Counted from the stretch's first letter, positions 42,801 through 56,000 are shown. The stretch is 64,000 nt of DNA from Datisca glomerata (GCA_003255025.1 QANY01002976.1:2048115-2112114); one strand, 5' to 3'. The notes: generated by a model from the letters alone, not told the origin. Made by a program: numbers and translations.

Positions 42801-44197
42801 GACTTGGTTGCACTTATTAATCTTAGTTTCTAATCCTAGCCTTGGGATTGTCCTATTCATGTTTGATTTCCGCTCACTTAGTTTGAGAAATTTTCTAATA
42901 GTCCTAAAATGATGAAATGTATGCTCTTTTTCTTCATCTTTTTTTTTTAGAAAGAGGGGTCGACCTCACACTATCTGACAAGAAACATTGCGCTCACACT
43001 ACACCACATCGACGATCCCCACCGCATCTATATCAGAGCCAAAACTCAAGGACAATCAAACGAAACACGATGAGACTTAGATATACTACATCTCCGAAGA
43101 CCAGTTAATGGGATTTAAACTTTTGACATTGAATCAAAAAATAAAATTCATTACCACCTAATACTTATTACCTGATCCCACCTTTGAGGGCTTAGTTGTT
43201 CGTTTTTTCCTGCTCTCCATTCCATGAAAGACTGTTAATTGTTACAACAAAAATAGTGTAAACGGACTCAGAATTATAATTATTTTCCCATTTCAGTGAA
43301 TCAATTATTAATTTTTGTTTTAATTCAAAACCAAAAACCTTTTAATCTTGCTGTTTTCAGTTGACATCTATTTTCCGTGAAAATATAAGTTGCTGGAAAT
43401 CCATCATGTAATTAATCACTGCCAGACGTTATTTACCATTACTTAAAAACCGTAAAAGAAACGAATTGGAGATGAAGAAATAAAAAAATAAACAAAACCA
43501 CTAAAACAAAGAATCAGAATTGTCTGTCGTTGGGAAAGAGTTCGATTAAGTTACACCATTCGATTTGGCATGATGGTGTTATAAATTAAAAAAGCTAGCT
43601 TAAACAAAATTATATTTTGCACTTTAAAGATTCAGCTCATCCAAACCATCAAGATGTGATCGAACGGCTCATATGAGCCAAACTGTACAACGACAGACCC
43701 TCAATGGCAAAGGATCCTCCTCCCAAAGCTAGTTGTTAAAAAACATATGCAAATCTCATATTGCCTTCCATTTTGAAGTCCAAGGGATATTTTGGTCACA
43801 TCTGAGCCGTTAAATAAAAAAAGAATATCTCATATATGATCAACACGAGTCAATCCAAACCATTATCTTTTGATTCAACGGCTCAGATCGAACAAGAATC
43901 TCATGTTTGCTTTTGAAAACACAATGACCCTAAAAAAAGTAGGGTTTGTTAAAAAGAAAAGTAGGCAAAATCAAAACAGTAAATTAAACAAAAAAACAAA
44001 ACAAATTACAAACCTCACCAACATAACCCGTAGAGTTGGGGAAACCACAGAAAGAAAAATAACAGCAACCTCCGAAGAAAACGAACTGTCAACATTTGTA
44101 GCAATCAACGCACAATCATGAGTTGCATTTTCCCATACTTTTCTCATTCCATCAGTTCTTTTATTTAAAGTTTTTACTATTTAAGAAGAAGAGGGAC
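42801..44197. other. Intergenic and probable promoter region of the proton ATPase
   Basis: No gene is recognised. Two similar tracts of about 36 bases (near 43633 and 43851, both with ATCCAAACCAT and AACGGCTCA) repeat in the same direction; an AGCCGTTAAAT copy lies inverted between them. TTATTTAAAG at 44161 is a possible TATA element about 37 bases before the first upstream ATG. Confidence 0.45.
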
Positions 44198-44254
44198 ATG
44201 GAGCCTGAAGCTGCTGTCATCTCCATTGCTTCAAATTTCTCATTCCAAGTTTAG
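44198..44254 (+). promoter_or_regulatory. Upstream ORF 1 in the proton ATPase leader (18 codons)
   Basis: An ATG at 44198 opens an 18-residue frame (starts MEPEAAV) that stops at 44254, well before the main ATG at 44441. Whether it lies in the mRNA depends on the start site and on any leader intron. Short upstream ORFs in the leader are reported for plant PMA genes. Confidence 0.45.
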
Positions 44255-44308
44255 TTTTTTTTTTCTTTCCCTCTTTCCTTCCCTCTCTGTATCTTTAGAA
44301 TCATCTTT

Positions 44309-44332
44309 ATGGAGGAAGAAGGTGAGGCCTAA
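44309..44332 (+). promoter_or_regulatory. Upstream ORF 2 in the proton ATPase leader (7 codons)
   Basis: ATG at 44309 followed by six codons (MEEEGEA) and TAA at 44330-44332, about 110 bases before the main ATG. A purine at -3 is not present, so initiation would be weak. Confidence 0.4.
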
Positions 44333-44440
44333 AAAAGTGTGGTCTCGCCGCCAAAGAGGGAGAAAAGGAATCCGTAGATAGAGAGAGAGGTCTCTTCCTT
44401 CTGATTGATTCAAATTGGGTATTGGAAGGTGATCATCGAC

Positions 44441-44799
44441 ATGGCAGACATATCCTTGGAGGATGTTAAGAATGAGAATGTGGATTTAGTAAGTACATGG
44501 AATATGAATTCTCTTCTTCTTCTTCTTTTGGATTTTTCTTTGGTTGTGTTTCAGATTGTGATGAGTTTGTGATTGTAGGAGAGAATACCAGTGGAGGAAG
44601 TGTTTGAGCAATTGAAATGTACAAGAGAAGGTTTGACAGCAGAGGAAGGACAGAAGAGGCTCCAAATCTTTGGTCCAAACAAGCTTGAGGAGAAAAAGGA
44701 AAGCAAACTCCTCAAGTTTTTGGGTTTTATGTGGAATCCTCTCTCTTGGGTCATGGAGTCTGCTGCTATCATGGCTATTGCTTTGGCTAATGGAGGAGT

Positions 44800-44853
<54 letters not shown>

Positions 44854-44913
44854 GCGAGAGCGGTGTGGGAANTCTGCTGCTATCATGGCTATTGCTTTGG
44901 CTAATGGAGGAGT

Positions 44914-44951
<38 letters not shown>

Positions 44952-47900
44952 CCCCCCTAAAGGAAATCAATGAACAATGCAGGGAAAGCCACCGGATTGG
45001 CAAGACTTTGTTGGTATAGTTGTGTTGCTCATCATAAACTCAACCATCAGTTTCATAGAAGAAAACAATGCAGGCAATGCAGCAGCCGCTCTAATGGCCA
45101 GTCTCGCCCCGAAAACCAAGGTATATATACATATTCTCTAATATCATCATATTCTTTTTGCCCATTCCTCCAATCTGTTCATTTATGATTTTGCAAATTC
45201 TTTTGGTAGGTTTTGAGAGATGGGAAGTGGAGCGAGGAAGAGGCAGCAATTCTAGTACCGGGAGATGTGATTAGCATCAAGTTGGGAGATATTGTCCCTG
45301 CTGATGCTAGACTCTTGGAAGGAGACCCTCTTAAAATTGATCAATCCGCACTTACCGGTGAGTCCTTACCGGTCACTAAACACCCTGGAGCCGAGGTGTT
45401 TTCCGGGTCGACTTGTAAACAGGGTGAAATCGAGGCAGTTGTTATTGCCACTGGTGTCCATACCTTCTTTGGTAAGGCTGCTCACCTTGTGGACAGCACT
45501 AACCAAGTCGGTCACTTCCAAAAGGTCCGAGATTAATTATTTTCGTATGGTTTTCTTTTAGGGTTTCGGATGTTTTTCAGATTATATCGTGCTGATTGGT
45601 TGGTTTTCTGATTAGGTTTTGACTGCCATTGGTAATTTCTGTATCTGCTCTATTGCTTTGGGGATGGTAATAGAGATAGTTGTAATGTACCCAATTCAGC
45701 ACCGGGCATATAGAGATGGAATAGATAACCTGTTGGTGCTTCTCATCGGAGGTATTCCAATTGCTATGCCAACAGTTTTGTCAGTAACAATGGCTATTGG
45801 GTCTCACCGTTTATCAGAGCAAGGTGCCATTACCAAAAGGATGACAGCCATTGAAGAGATGGCTGGAATGGATGTTTTGTGCAGTGACAAGACCGGAACT
45901 CTCACCCTCAACAAGCTTACCGTAGACAAATCCCTAATCGAGGTGAGTAATAACTGTAAATAATATTCGATCGAGAACAATAGAAAGGATCTAAACTTGT
46001 TGTCTTTTTCTTAACAAAATGACAGGTATTCACGAATGAAGTAGATAAAGACTCTTTAATCTTGCTAGCGGCAAGGGCTTCCCGGGTTGAGAATCAGGAT
46101 GCTATTGATGCTTCAATTGTTGGAATGTTGGGTGACCCTAAGGAGGTATGAAGTGTTATCTTTTTTCCATACATAACACAATATAGAGTTGGTTTTACTG
46201 TTTGGTCATCGAGAATGAATGAAGAAGGATGCTTTTGGTGAGTTTTGCAGGCAAGAGCAGGTATAACAGAGGTGCATTTCCTTCCTTTCAATCCAGTAGA
46301 TAAGCGAACTGCTATAACCTATATTGACAATGACGGCAACTGGCACCGAAGCAGTAAGGGTGCACCCGAGCAGGTTTGTTTAACTTTCGTCTTCATTTTT
46401 ATCGGTTATTTATAGAATTTTGTTTCGTAAACTTAACATTTTCACTTGGTTGAGTCAGATTATCGACCTCTGTGAACTCAAGGGAGAAGATAGAAAGAAG
46501 GCGCATGCTATCATTGACGATTATGCCGAGCGTGGTCTTCGTTCTTTGGCAGTCGCTCGTCAGGTGAATAAGCATGACAATGTATAATATGAATCTAGTT
46601 CTATGTAGAAATGATGTGAAAAATACCTAACTTGGGGATTTGGATTTCTATGCTCCATCCATGTAATAGACTGTTTCAGAGAAGACCAAGGAAAGTGGTG
46701 GTGAACCATGGGAGTTTGTAGGTCTCTTGCCCCTCTTCGACCCTCCGAGACACGACAGTGCGGAGACTATCCGTCGAGCTCTTGACCTTGGTGTCAATGT
46801 TAAGATGATTACCGGTGACCAACTTGCCATTGGCAAAGAGACGGGTCGCAGGCTCGGTATGGGAACCAACATGTATCCATCGTCATCCCTACTCGGCCAA
46901 AGCAAGGATGAGTCGATCGCCTCCATCCCCGTGGATGAGCTTATTGAGAAGGCTGATGGATTCGCCGGAGTCTTCCCTGGTAATAATGCTGTGGTTTTTG
47001 TTGGTTAATGTTTTATACTAGTTACAAGATGTCAATACCACTCTTATTGGCACATGTTTTTTAACGAACCGGCAAATCCTTTCGATTTGGTATAAAAGCT
47101 TGGTTAGACATTTGTTTGTGTCGTTTTAGGTCGTATATTCACACCACTAAGTTCAGACTGTTTGACATGTTTAATTCGACTACTGTATTATGGTCCAAGG
47201 TGTGTCAAAATATTGTCCTATATCGCCTAGATATTACCTCTTATGTGCTAGTTAAAAGACTCTTAATGTCGCTCTCTAACACTTGAATTTTAAAAAGTGA
47301 TTGAACTGAACTTTTCAATTATTTTTTATACAAAAATTAAAATGATGTTAACATATTTTGTTTGATGTAGAGCACAAGTACGAAATTGTAAAAAAACTCC
47401 AAGAAAGGAAACACATTTGTGGAATGACCGGAGATGGTGTCAACGATGCCCCGGCACTAAAGAAGGCTGACATCGGTATCGCCGTTGCTGATGCAACCGA
47501 TGCAGCGAGGAGCGCATCAGACATTGTGTTGACCGAGCCCGGTCTAAGTGTGATTGTTAGTGCAGTGTTAACAAGCAGAGCCATCTTCCAGAGAATGAAG
47601 AACTACACAATCTACGCGGTTTCCATCACGATTCGTATCGTGTTTGGGTTCATGCTCATCGCTCTCATTTGGAAATTCGACTTCTCGCCCTTCATGGTCC
47701 TCATTATTGCCATCTTAAATGATGGAACCATCATGACCATCTCTAAAGATAGGGTGAAGCCATCTCCTCTCCCTGATTCATGGAAGCTTAAAGAGATCTT
47801 TGCCACTGGTGTAGTCCTCGGAGCTTACATGGCGATCATGACCGTAGTCTTCTTCTGGCTTGCACACGAGACCAGTTTCTTCTCGGTAACCAAACAACAC

Positions 47901-49007
47901 TAAATTCATTCTGAATATATTGTTAAACAAATGACACAAACGTTAAGACGACTGTTATTCCAAAAACTTAAGCTAGTGGGTTAAAACAAGTTTATATATA
48001 TGAATTTAACTCTTTAGCAATAAATAATATCAACATCATTTTTTGCAGAAAACTTTCGGAGTTAGGTCAATCAATGGTAGCCTTACTGAGCTTAACTCTG
48101 CCCTCTACCTCCAAGTGAGCATTATCAGTCAAGCCCTCATCTTTGTGACCCGATCAAGGAGTTGGTCGTTCGTTGAACGCCCAGGCCTCTTGCTCATGGG
48201 AGCCTTCATTGCAGCTCAATTGGTTAGTATTTTCTTCTATCTTTTTTAATGTCGCAGCTTTATTCATTAAACATATTTTGTGCGATATAGGTTGCTACGG
48301 CCATAGCTGTCTATTCAAACTGGGGATTTGCACGAATCCAAGGCATTGGATGGGGATGGGCAGGAGTGATATGGATCTATAGTATCATCACTTACTTCCC
48401 TCTTGACGTGCTAAAGTTCATCATCCGTTATGCGCTGAGCGGAAAGGCTTGGGATAACATGCTCCAGAACAAGGTTTGTCATAACTTAGTCTGCATTTGA
48501 AATGCTAAAGCTTTTATAAGCAGTTCTGAATCTTTTCTTCTTACATGATGTCTTCATAGACGGCATTTACGACGAAGAAGGACTACGGGAAGGGAGAGAG
48601 AGAGGCACAGTGGGCACTAGCTCAACGTACACTCCACGGTCTTCAGCCCCCGGAAGCATTGTTCCATGATAAGAACAACTATCACGAGCTGTCCGAGATT
48701 GCTGAACAGGCCAAACGACGTGCTGAAGTTGCTAGGTAAACACAAAAACCAGCACTTGCGGCATTTTTCTACTTCTTTCAGTAGTGAGAAAACCCAAACA
48801 CGTAATTACATGAAGGGCATGTCTTTATTTAGATAAAAAGAGAGGAAATTTACCAATACTTTTTTCTGATTTGGTAAGAAAGTGTAATATGTTAAAGCAT
48901 ATGTGTGCAGGCTGAGAGAGCTCCACACTTTGAAGGGGCATGTTGAATCAGTGGTGAAGCTGAAGGGACTGGACATTGAAACCATCCAACAGCACTACAC
49001 AGTTTAA
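44441..49007 (+). CDS. AHA: Plasma membrane H+-ATPase (P-type IIIA)
   Basis: The enzyme hydrolyses ATP to pump protons out of the cell, energising nutrient uptake and growth. Fourteen exons with GT-AG junctions join in frame: 44441-44488, 44579-44797, 44983-45120, 45210-45524, 45616-45942, 46026-46145, 46251-46373, 46459-46563, 46670-46979, 47371-47885, 48049-48222, 48291-48473, 48560-48735, 48911-49007. They give 949 residues, the normal length. Seen are TGES (184-187), the phosphorylated Asp331 in [13 protein letters not shown] (589-596) and ILNDGT in the M6 proton-binding helix. The C-terminal regulatory domain ends in HYTV, whose Thr948 is the 14-3-3 and fusicoccin site. The ANGG-GKPPDW and IQQHYTV forms suggest the AHA4/AHA11 or PMA4 branch, which is inference. 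Exon 2 and the intron after it are partly duplicated beside an ambiguous base. The gene faces the oxidoreductase on its right. Confidence 0.97.
44759..44957 (+). repeat. Duplicated exon-2 end plus CT microsatellites and ambiguous base
   Basis: The last 39 bases of exon 2 with its splice donor and start of the CT tract (44759-44815) recur at 44873-44930. Between them lie a (CT)n tract (44803-44852), an unrelated 19-base string and N at 44872. The second CT tract (44917-44949) ends in a C run. This looks like a mis-join of reads across a microsatellite, less likely a true local duplication. Confidence 0.9.
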
Positions 49008-49915
49008 AAGGGGTTTTTTCTCAATGATGAATGAGAGAAAAGTATAAAGGAAATGAATACTGAAAAAAAGATTTAAGTTTCAATCTGTTTCTTCATTCTT
49101 TCATTCCATAGCAGAGAGAATATGATTTATTTGTAGTAGATATAATGTTCAGTTTGGAAACGGAAGGAAACAAAAGGATCATTGGACTGAAAGCACATTT
49201 AACATATTTTTTATTATAGTAATTAGTAGTACTTGCGTTTGTTAGTAATTTAGTTTGGAAATGTTTTTCCTCTTTTTTAGAATTTGCTTTTGTTCTTCCT
49301 TTTTCTTTTCAAATTATTTTCCTTAATTAAATTAGATGTTCATTGGACAATTTAGAAGTTTCTTGGTTTTGAACTTGGAGATCTTCAGCTTATATCAGCA
49401 CATGCACCAAAGTATAATAAAGCATTTCCTTGCTATTATTAATCAATAGGTGCGAAAAGACACGAATGTACTTGGCGATTTTCAATCTGAATTTTCACTA
49501 TCAGAAATGTGTATCACTAGCATTTTCCTAAAATTACTAACAAATTAAGTACGAACTTGAGCTACTTGTGATTGCTTTAATACATTTGTTATCTTAGTCC
49601 AGTTGGGATATGCACCTTGTTGATTCCCTAACAAAATAGTTGTTTAGCAAATACCTCAACCTATGCTTCCGATATTTACACACTCTAGTTCGAGGTGTAA
49701 ATGACTCGAACTAATAACATTTCCTCTATGAATCCAATCCTGGAAAAGATTGTTCTTTAGTTCCTAATACTCATCATGCCTATCATTAAACCTAAGGAAT
49801 CTAATAAGCTCAATGAAGGGTCCGTGTTCTAGGTAACACATTGTCAAGCTCACAAATGAAGTCATGATCTGAATTTCAAAAAGGCTCAATACTTAAGAAC
49901 TTTATATTTGAATTA
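49008..49915. other. Convergent 3' ends of two genes
   Basis: The proton ATPase 3' UTR lies at the left, with candidate signals such as AATAAAG near 49418. The oxidoreductase stop is at the right end. No other gene is seen. Confidence 0.6.
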
Positions 49916-52865
49916 CTACCTCTTTATGTACTTCCAAGAGGTTAACTCAGACGGAATTAATTCTTCCTTACCAGAAAGCGCAGCCTGTGCTGTCAATTTT
50001 CCAAGCCAACCGTGATACAGTAATCCCCTTGAACCAAGTCCTCCAAATAGCCAATACTGGCAAGTAGGGTTTCCACCAATGATATCGTTTATACAACCCA
50101 AAAGCGGAAGAGATCCTTCGGGAGTGAGTGGAGGCATTGCCCTCAGACCAGCCCTTGCTCCGGCAAAAGACCAATTCTTTATAGCTGGATAAAAGGCTGA
50201 CACCTTTGGTAGAAGCTCTTGAAGAGCTTTTGCGCCTTCATCAGCTGGGACATCCGGTGATGAATTTCTCGATTCCCATTCCCATGTGGAGCCCATGTAT
50301 AAATCACAGGGCCCTTGTATGGCAAGCCATGCATCTGACAGTATTGAGGGGCCAAGCTCTGGATAGACCTCACTGAAACACAGCATATCACAAATGTGTT
50401 TAACAGGAAATAATAAAACATCAAGCCATGTTGAGGGTGTTAGTTCTAATGATGTGTAAGGTAAAGCATAAAATTGACCGTTTTGAAACTTAGGGGACTA
50501 AAATTATAGCGAGCACAAAGTTGCACCCGTTTTAGGGTCCATAATGTATTTTACCCTATAATTTACTAATCATTTGAAACAGTTCAGACGTTTGGACAGA
50601 GGTGGCGTTTGGTTCATAAGCAAACGATTATCACTTATTTAGAAATACCCAACTAATCTGGCTTTATTATCTAAAGCTAAAGCGAAGATAACACGAAAGA
50701 TGAGAAATAAGTATTTCAGCACACTATTTTCTATCTAAAGCAAGAATCTCAATTAACCAAAGACGTCCAACATAAGGAATGAATAGAGTTAATAAGTCAT
50801 GCCCAAAAATAAATCATTCAACACTAAAACAAACACATTTCTGTAGAGGGGTTTATCACCTTTAGGCATTAAAAGATTAAAACCAATAAAGTAAAAAGAA
50901 ACTAAAAACAAAAACTCTTACTTGGCATCGGCAGGGAGCTTCAGGTGAGCAACTACACCTCTGCATGTCCTTAAAGGAAGCCTTCCAAAGAGCTCAGGAA
51001 GCATGTCTGCTTTAGCACCTAAACAAACTATTACTGCATGGTATTCCCCTAGACATAAAATCAATAACATATTGAAGAAGTTAGTGCTATGTATGACATA
51101 AAGGCATTATGAACAGCTTTTTTTACAAACGGCCAACAAAATTAAGTTTCTACTTAGAATCTAAAGATGTATGATTTAAAAAAAACACCATTCTAAAGAT
51201 CCTTTGTAACAATATATGGAACGGTGAAAGAGATTGGAAGTCCATAAAACTGAGTAAATATGGATAATTTACCTTCTAACTCGAGAAGTTTGCTAATAGA
51301 TTTCTTCTGCAAAAATAACTCCTTTCTCCCAGAGCCAGATGTGGACAACTCCTTTACCAGATTTTCACATGCTATAAAGAGTGCCTAACAAATAAAAACC
51401 ATAAGCTCTATTTAAGTTGGGGAAGGGAGAGGGGGCAATTAACATAAGGGCGTCAACTTCTTTTGAAAATGACAGCAGTTCAGATCTACACACGTTGAGA
51501 TAGTGTTGAGGATGGATATTTACAGCTTCGGGCATAAAAAAGGCTGCGTCTAAAGGTACATGCAGACCGTGTATAAGATGTTCAGCAGCCACCTTGTCAA
51601 TGGTTTCTATTCTGCAACTGGCAAGGCAATTCTGAGCATTCTAATGAAATAAAGCAAGAGCTATCACCATCTTCTATACAATTAAATATTGAGTATCAGT
51701 CCAACTCCAAATAAAGGAGGTCCGGAAGAATTACATCTTTCAACAGCACCAAATTTTTCGTATTCATCGCCGGCCTCAAGATACCCCTGAAGTGAATAAA
51801 TAATATCAGAAGCATTAGTCAACGTAATGAAAAGACCAGTTAGATTAAGATTTTAGGGGATGGAAAGTGGAAACCGAGATTTTAATCTTCGTGGAATGGA
51901 AAAAAAATCAAATCAAGTTCCCCTCAAAGAAAATAAAATCTATGAAAATACACTTGTATGTAGGAAATAGACCTTTTTCGAACTAGGGATCTATGGGCGT
52001 ATTCACCACATTTTTCTGTATTCAAGTCCAACTGACTGGACTCGATTGCTGATTCTGCAATATTTAGAAGCTTTAAGCATTCATTCCAACATTCAGCACC
52101 TCTCCAGAGAAGCTTAACTGTCAGATATCAAATAGATTTCAACTTTTATTTAAAAACAGTCGAACTACGTGTGAGGATAAAAGGAAAAGATCACATATAA
52201 CTTGATCAAAGCCACCTTTAGGAGAATAAGGGTGAAGGAGCCCTCCAGAAACTCCAGATGCACCGCCACCAATGCCGACTTCATCATATATGTCAATGTG
52301 CAAATGCATATCCTTAGGACTGTGCTGAAGAGATCATTTCAACATCAAATCAAACTCAAAAGGAAAAGAAAGAAGCGCAGAGATAAATTGACTTTAGTAA
52401 GGGCAAATTTAGGACTAAAAAGACAAAAATCAGATCACAGTGGTTTTAGTGCACCTGTTCAATGTATTGTTCAAGAACTTAAAAAGTGACCAAAGGTTTC
52501 TGTTGCAGGTCCCCTTGCGGTGCATAAGACTTGCAAAAGTTATGATATTGGTTTAAGTGACTACATTTAAGAAACCTCTATTTGATAATTGATTGATTGG
52601 GCCAAGTTACAGGGTCATATATCCTCCCTTTTTAAGAAACGGAAAGATAATAGTTAAACTTAAGTAAGCTACTCAAGTTTGAATGATGTTGCATCAAAAT
52701 CCAATAGTAGAGAGAGAGAGAGAGAGAGAGAGAAGTACCTTCAACAAATGCCAGGCAACAGAGAGGCCAGCAAAGCCAGCACCAAGCACTGCATACCTGC
52801 GAAATATTATTCCAAAATTGCAATTCAAAGCTCTAATTGTGCGCACTTCTAGCTGAAATTAGAGA

Positions 52866-52921
<56 letters not shown>

Positions 52922-53031
52922 CTAAGAGGATTAGGAGAAAGTGAAGGGAAGGAAAACGCCATCAGTGGAGAAGCAGTACTGATATGGTAGACACCACTTC
53001 CTTGAGAAGGAAACATAAAATGGTCTTCCAA
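49916..53031 (-). CDS. FAD-dependent oxidoreductase, DAO family
   Basis: Nine exons (minus strand) join in frame: 52922-53031, 52739-52796, 52216-52324, 51973-52117, 51735-51786, 51458-51640, 51273-51384, 50922-51048, 49916-50372. They give 450 residues. The FAD-binding Rossmann motif YAVLGAGFAGLSVAWHL is at residues 38-54, and the second ribose-binding block IGGGASGVSGGLLHP follows. The C-terminal half has ARAGLRAMPPL and YWLFGGLGSRGLLYH, the closing FAD-contact region. I recall a single-copy Arabidopsis relative (At5g48440 type) with no firm substrate; the family is close to bacterial MnmC-like and D-amino-acid oxidases. The Ser- and Pro-rich first 37 residues could be a plastid transit peptide. 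Start Met at 53031 is the most upstream; later Mets at residues 6 and 24 are alternatives. CT tracts follow two splice donors. Confidence 0.9.
52709..52733 (-). repeat. (GA)n microsatellite beside exon 2 donor of the oxidoreductase
   Basis: About 25 bases of pure AG on the plus strand. On the gene strand it is a CT tract starting five bases into intron 2. Confidence 0.95.
52861..52919 (-). repeat. (GA)n microsatellite beside exon 1 donor of the oxidoreductase
   Basis: About 59 bases of AG with a short GATA interruption. On the gene strand intron 1 begins GTCC and runs straight into this CT tract. Confidence 0.95.
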
Positions 53032-56000
53032 AGCCTGCCTTCCTTTCAGGAATCAGGCCACCATCTCCCTCCTTCTGCCGAAGCTTTTGCACTTTGTACA
53101 CCACACTTTATCCTCGACCGGATTTTATCCCGACCCATTTGGCCCATCACATAATCAAAACCGTATAACTCTCCTACGTATTTGCTTTTTGTCGGAGCAC
53201 AAAAGACTTTCCTGGAGGAGGTTGCTCTCAAAGTTCGCAATTTCATTATTTATAATCATATTATAATATTATTATAATTAAATTATTATATTTATTTAAA
53301 TAATTATTAAATTAGAATGTAATTTTAGTTTGTCATCTTGTAAGATAATTAAATTGTAATAGAAATTTACAGCAATTATAATTTATAATACAATTGAAAT
53401 TCTAACACCAAAGCAAATTACTTTTGTATCCTTATATGAAATAAAGTAAAAACCATTTCTTCTTATTATTCTCTCTCATTTTATTAAGTTAATTAAAATT
53501 AATTTTATTAAATTTTAGCGTAGTGTTATAAATTTACTTAAATATTAATAAAAATAATTAAAATTAATGTTAAAAGTATACGTCAAAATATTGTTATATA
53601 ATATATAACCAAATGATATTTAAGTAGCTTTTTGTTATTTACACGAATTTATAACAAAATTTGGCATATACTAAATACAGTAATTATAAATTACAACCTC
53701 ATTATTTCATAAATTATCATGCACAACCAAATATGACCGTCATATTTGTTATGAAATGATTTGGAAGCAATTAAATTACGATAGTCATACTAGATTGCAC
53801 AAATCAAATGGCCCTCAATTTCGATCAATGGGTTGCGAACAAATATTCACTAATGAGTAGAGAAGCTTTACTAAAGAGAGAATTTCTACAACGACTAAGT
53901 TTTATACTAAGTTTTAATTGATTTTATGATGTGTCAATCATTAATTGAACAATTACCTATAAATGAAGAATCATTTTAATGAATGATTAATATATTACTC
54001 GATCAATTAAATTGCCTAAAATTTAATTGGGCTAGAATTACTAAAAAGGAAAATTTTACATAATAGACAATATTAGGGAGGTTTTAAAAACAGTGGGTTT
54101 TTAATAGGTTTAGGTAAATAGTAAGTCTCCTAAATAATCAATAATTTTATATTAATATGTCACTTATCTATATATAATATACTAACATTTTTTGGGTAAA
54201 TCTGATATACTTAAATGATATACCCTATAAATTTAGAAGATGTATTTAACCCATTAAAAATTATAATTAACAATATCTCAAATATCATTGTAAACCGCTA
54301 CTCTATTAAATTCATCAATCAATTAAATCTTGAATACAAAAATCTTAAAAATAAATCAAATTAAATCAACCAAAATCAACAATAAATCAGTAATAATTCG
54401 ATCGATAATCTAAATTAAAAAAATTCTAATAAATTGATAAATAATGCTTGCTTTGTACGGTTATCATAGTATATCATAAGTAAACAAGCGATATACTGGT
54501 CAACAATTATAGTAGAAATTAATGCTTGACTTTTATACTTATATTTTCCATAACCGTAATTAACAAATCTACCAAAAATTTTAAAAAAAAACACCAAATC
54601 CTGCCCTCAATAACCTTAAAAACGGAGTCACTACTAACTTCCCTCTGAAACATTAATTGACAAAATATACCAATTTTGAAATTCACTAATCATAAATTCA
54701 CCGAAAAAATTGGGAAGTAAAAAAATCTAACTATGATTCTGGAAACTACTAATTAACCATGGTAAATAATAACTCCCATCAATTGTCAATTAACCATCCA
54801 ATAACAAAACATACAAATCCAAGTAAACATACCCAGAAACCTATATCTACAGAACAAAGAGAAACCCCGTTGACATTTGTTTTATGGAACAAAGAAAAAC
54901 TTCATTGACACCGTTACAAAGCTTAGTTAATATAATAATGTTACAACATATATCTTCTATCATCTCTAATAAGTTCAAGGTTTTATTAAATCTTCAAACT
55001 TCAATAATGATTGGACTTAATAAAAAAGTCATGATTTTTTTGTTTTCTTCCACATATTATATCACTGATTGAACATGCATGTACATTATACTAATTATAC
55101 AAAAAAATGGGATTATTAAGTATAAAATCTATTGAAAAGATTATAAAATTTACTGAAAAAACAATTTTTTTTAATACTTCCTTCATATACTTTGTTTTTA
55201 TACCGGATAGTTCTATACTATTCTATATTTTTGTTTGATTCAAATGACTATCAATAAGCGGTTAACCTTTGTGGTGGTCAATAAAATATTCACATGGACC
55301 ATATTTTCACTGTAATTATATTCAGGTATATATGTGATTAATTTTGAAATGGTAAATAAATTATTAATCGTTATCACTTGAAATATGTTATTCAATAAAT
55401 GTTGTCTATCATTTTACTGCAAACTTCTGATATATGATATTGAATCAATCGTTCATACATCCCCGAATCAAACAAACAATATTTCTTGAAAACATGGCAT
55501 TGAAGCACATAAATAACATATATCGAACATCTAATAATGAAACACATACTGAACACACAATAACAAACTATGATAAACAAAAAATGAATGATACGTACAT
55601 ATCATGTAAACCATCTGGGTAAAAATGAAAAAAAAAATCAATGCCAACAAATTATAAACAAAACACTTGAAATAAAAAAATGATGAATACTCAAATGAAA
55701 TTGAAATAAAAAATTATCCATTAAGTTAATCTAATAAAAAAAAACATGACAAATAAGATTCTAACATAAACTAACCTCTCATGATTGAATCTAACAAAAA
55801 TATATGGAGAATGTATTGTGAAGCTTTAGATATATATAGAATATGAATAAATAACAATACCAAATCACTCAGATTTTTTTCGAAGACTTGAAAAAGCTTT
55901 GTGATTGTCTGTCATTAATGGAGAATGAATGAAACCAAAGTGACGTTGATTTCTTCGAAGCAAGCTGAAAATCTAGACTTCATATCATACTAATGAAAAA

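Noticed and set aside
44670..44960. Open frame with long Leu-Ser run over the CT repeats
   Set aside because: It reads through intron 2 of the proton ATPase and a microsatellite.
52849..53031. Open frame continuing the first oxidoreductase exon into a Ser-Leu run
   Set aside because: The second part is the CT tract of intron 1; only the first 110 bases are coding.
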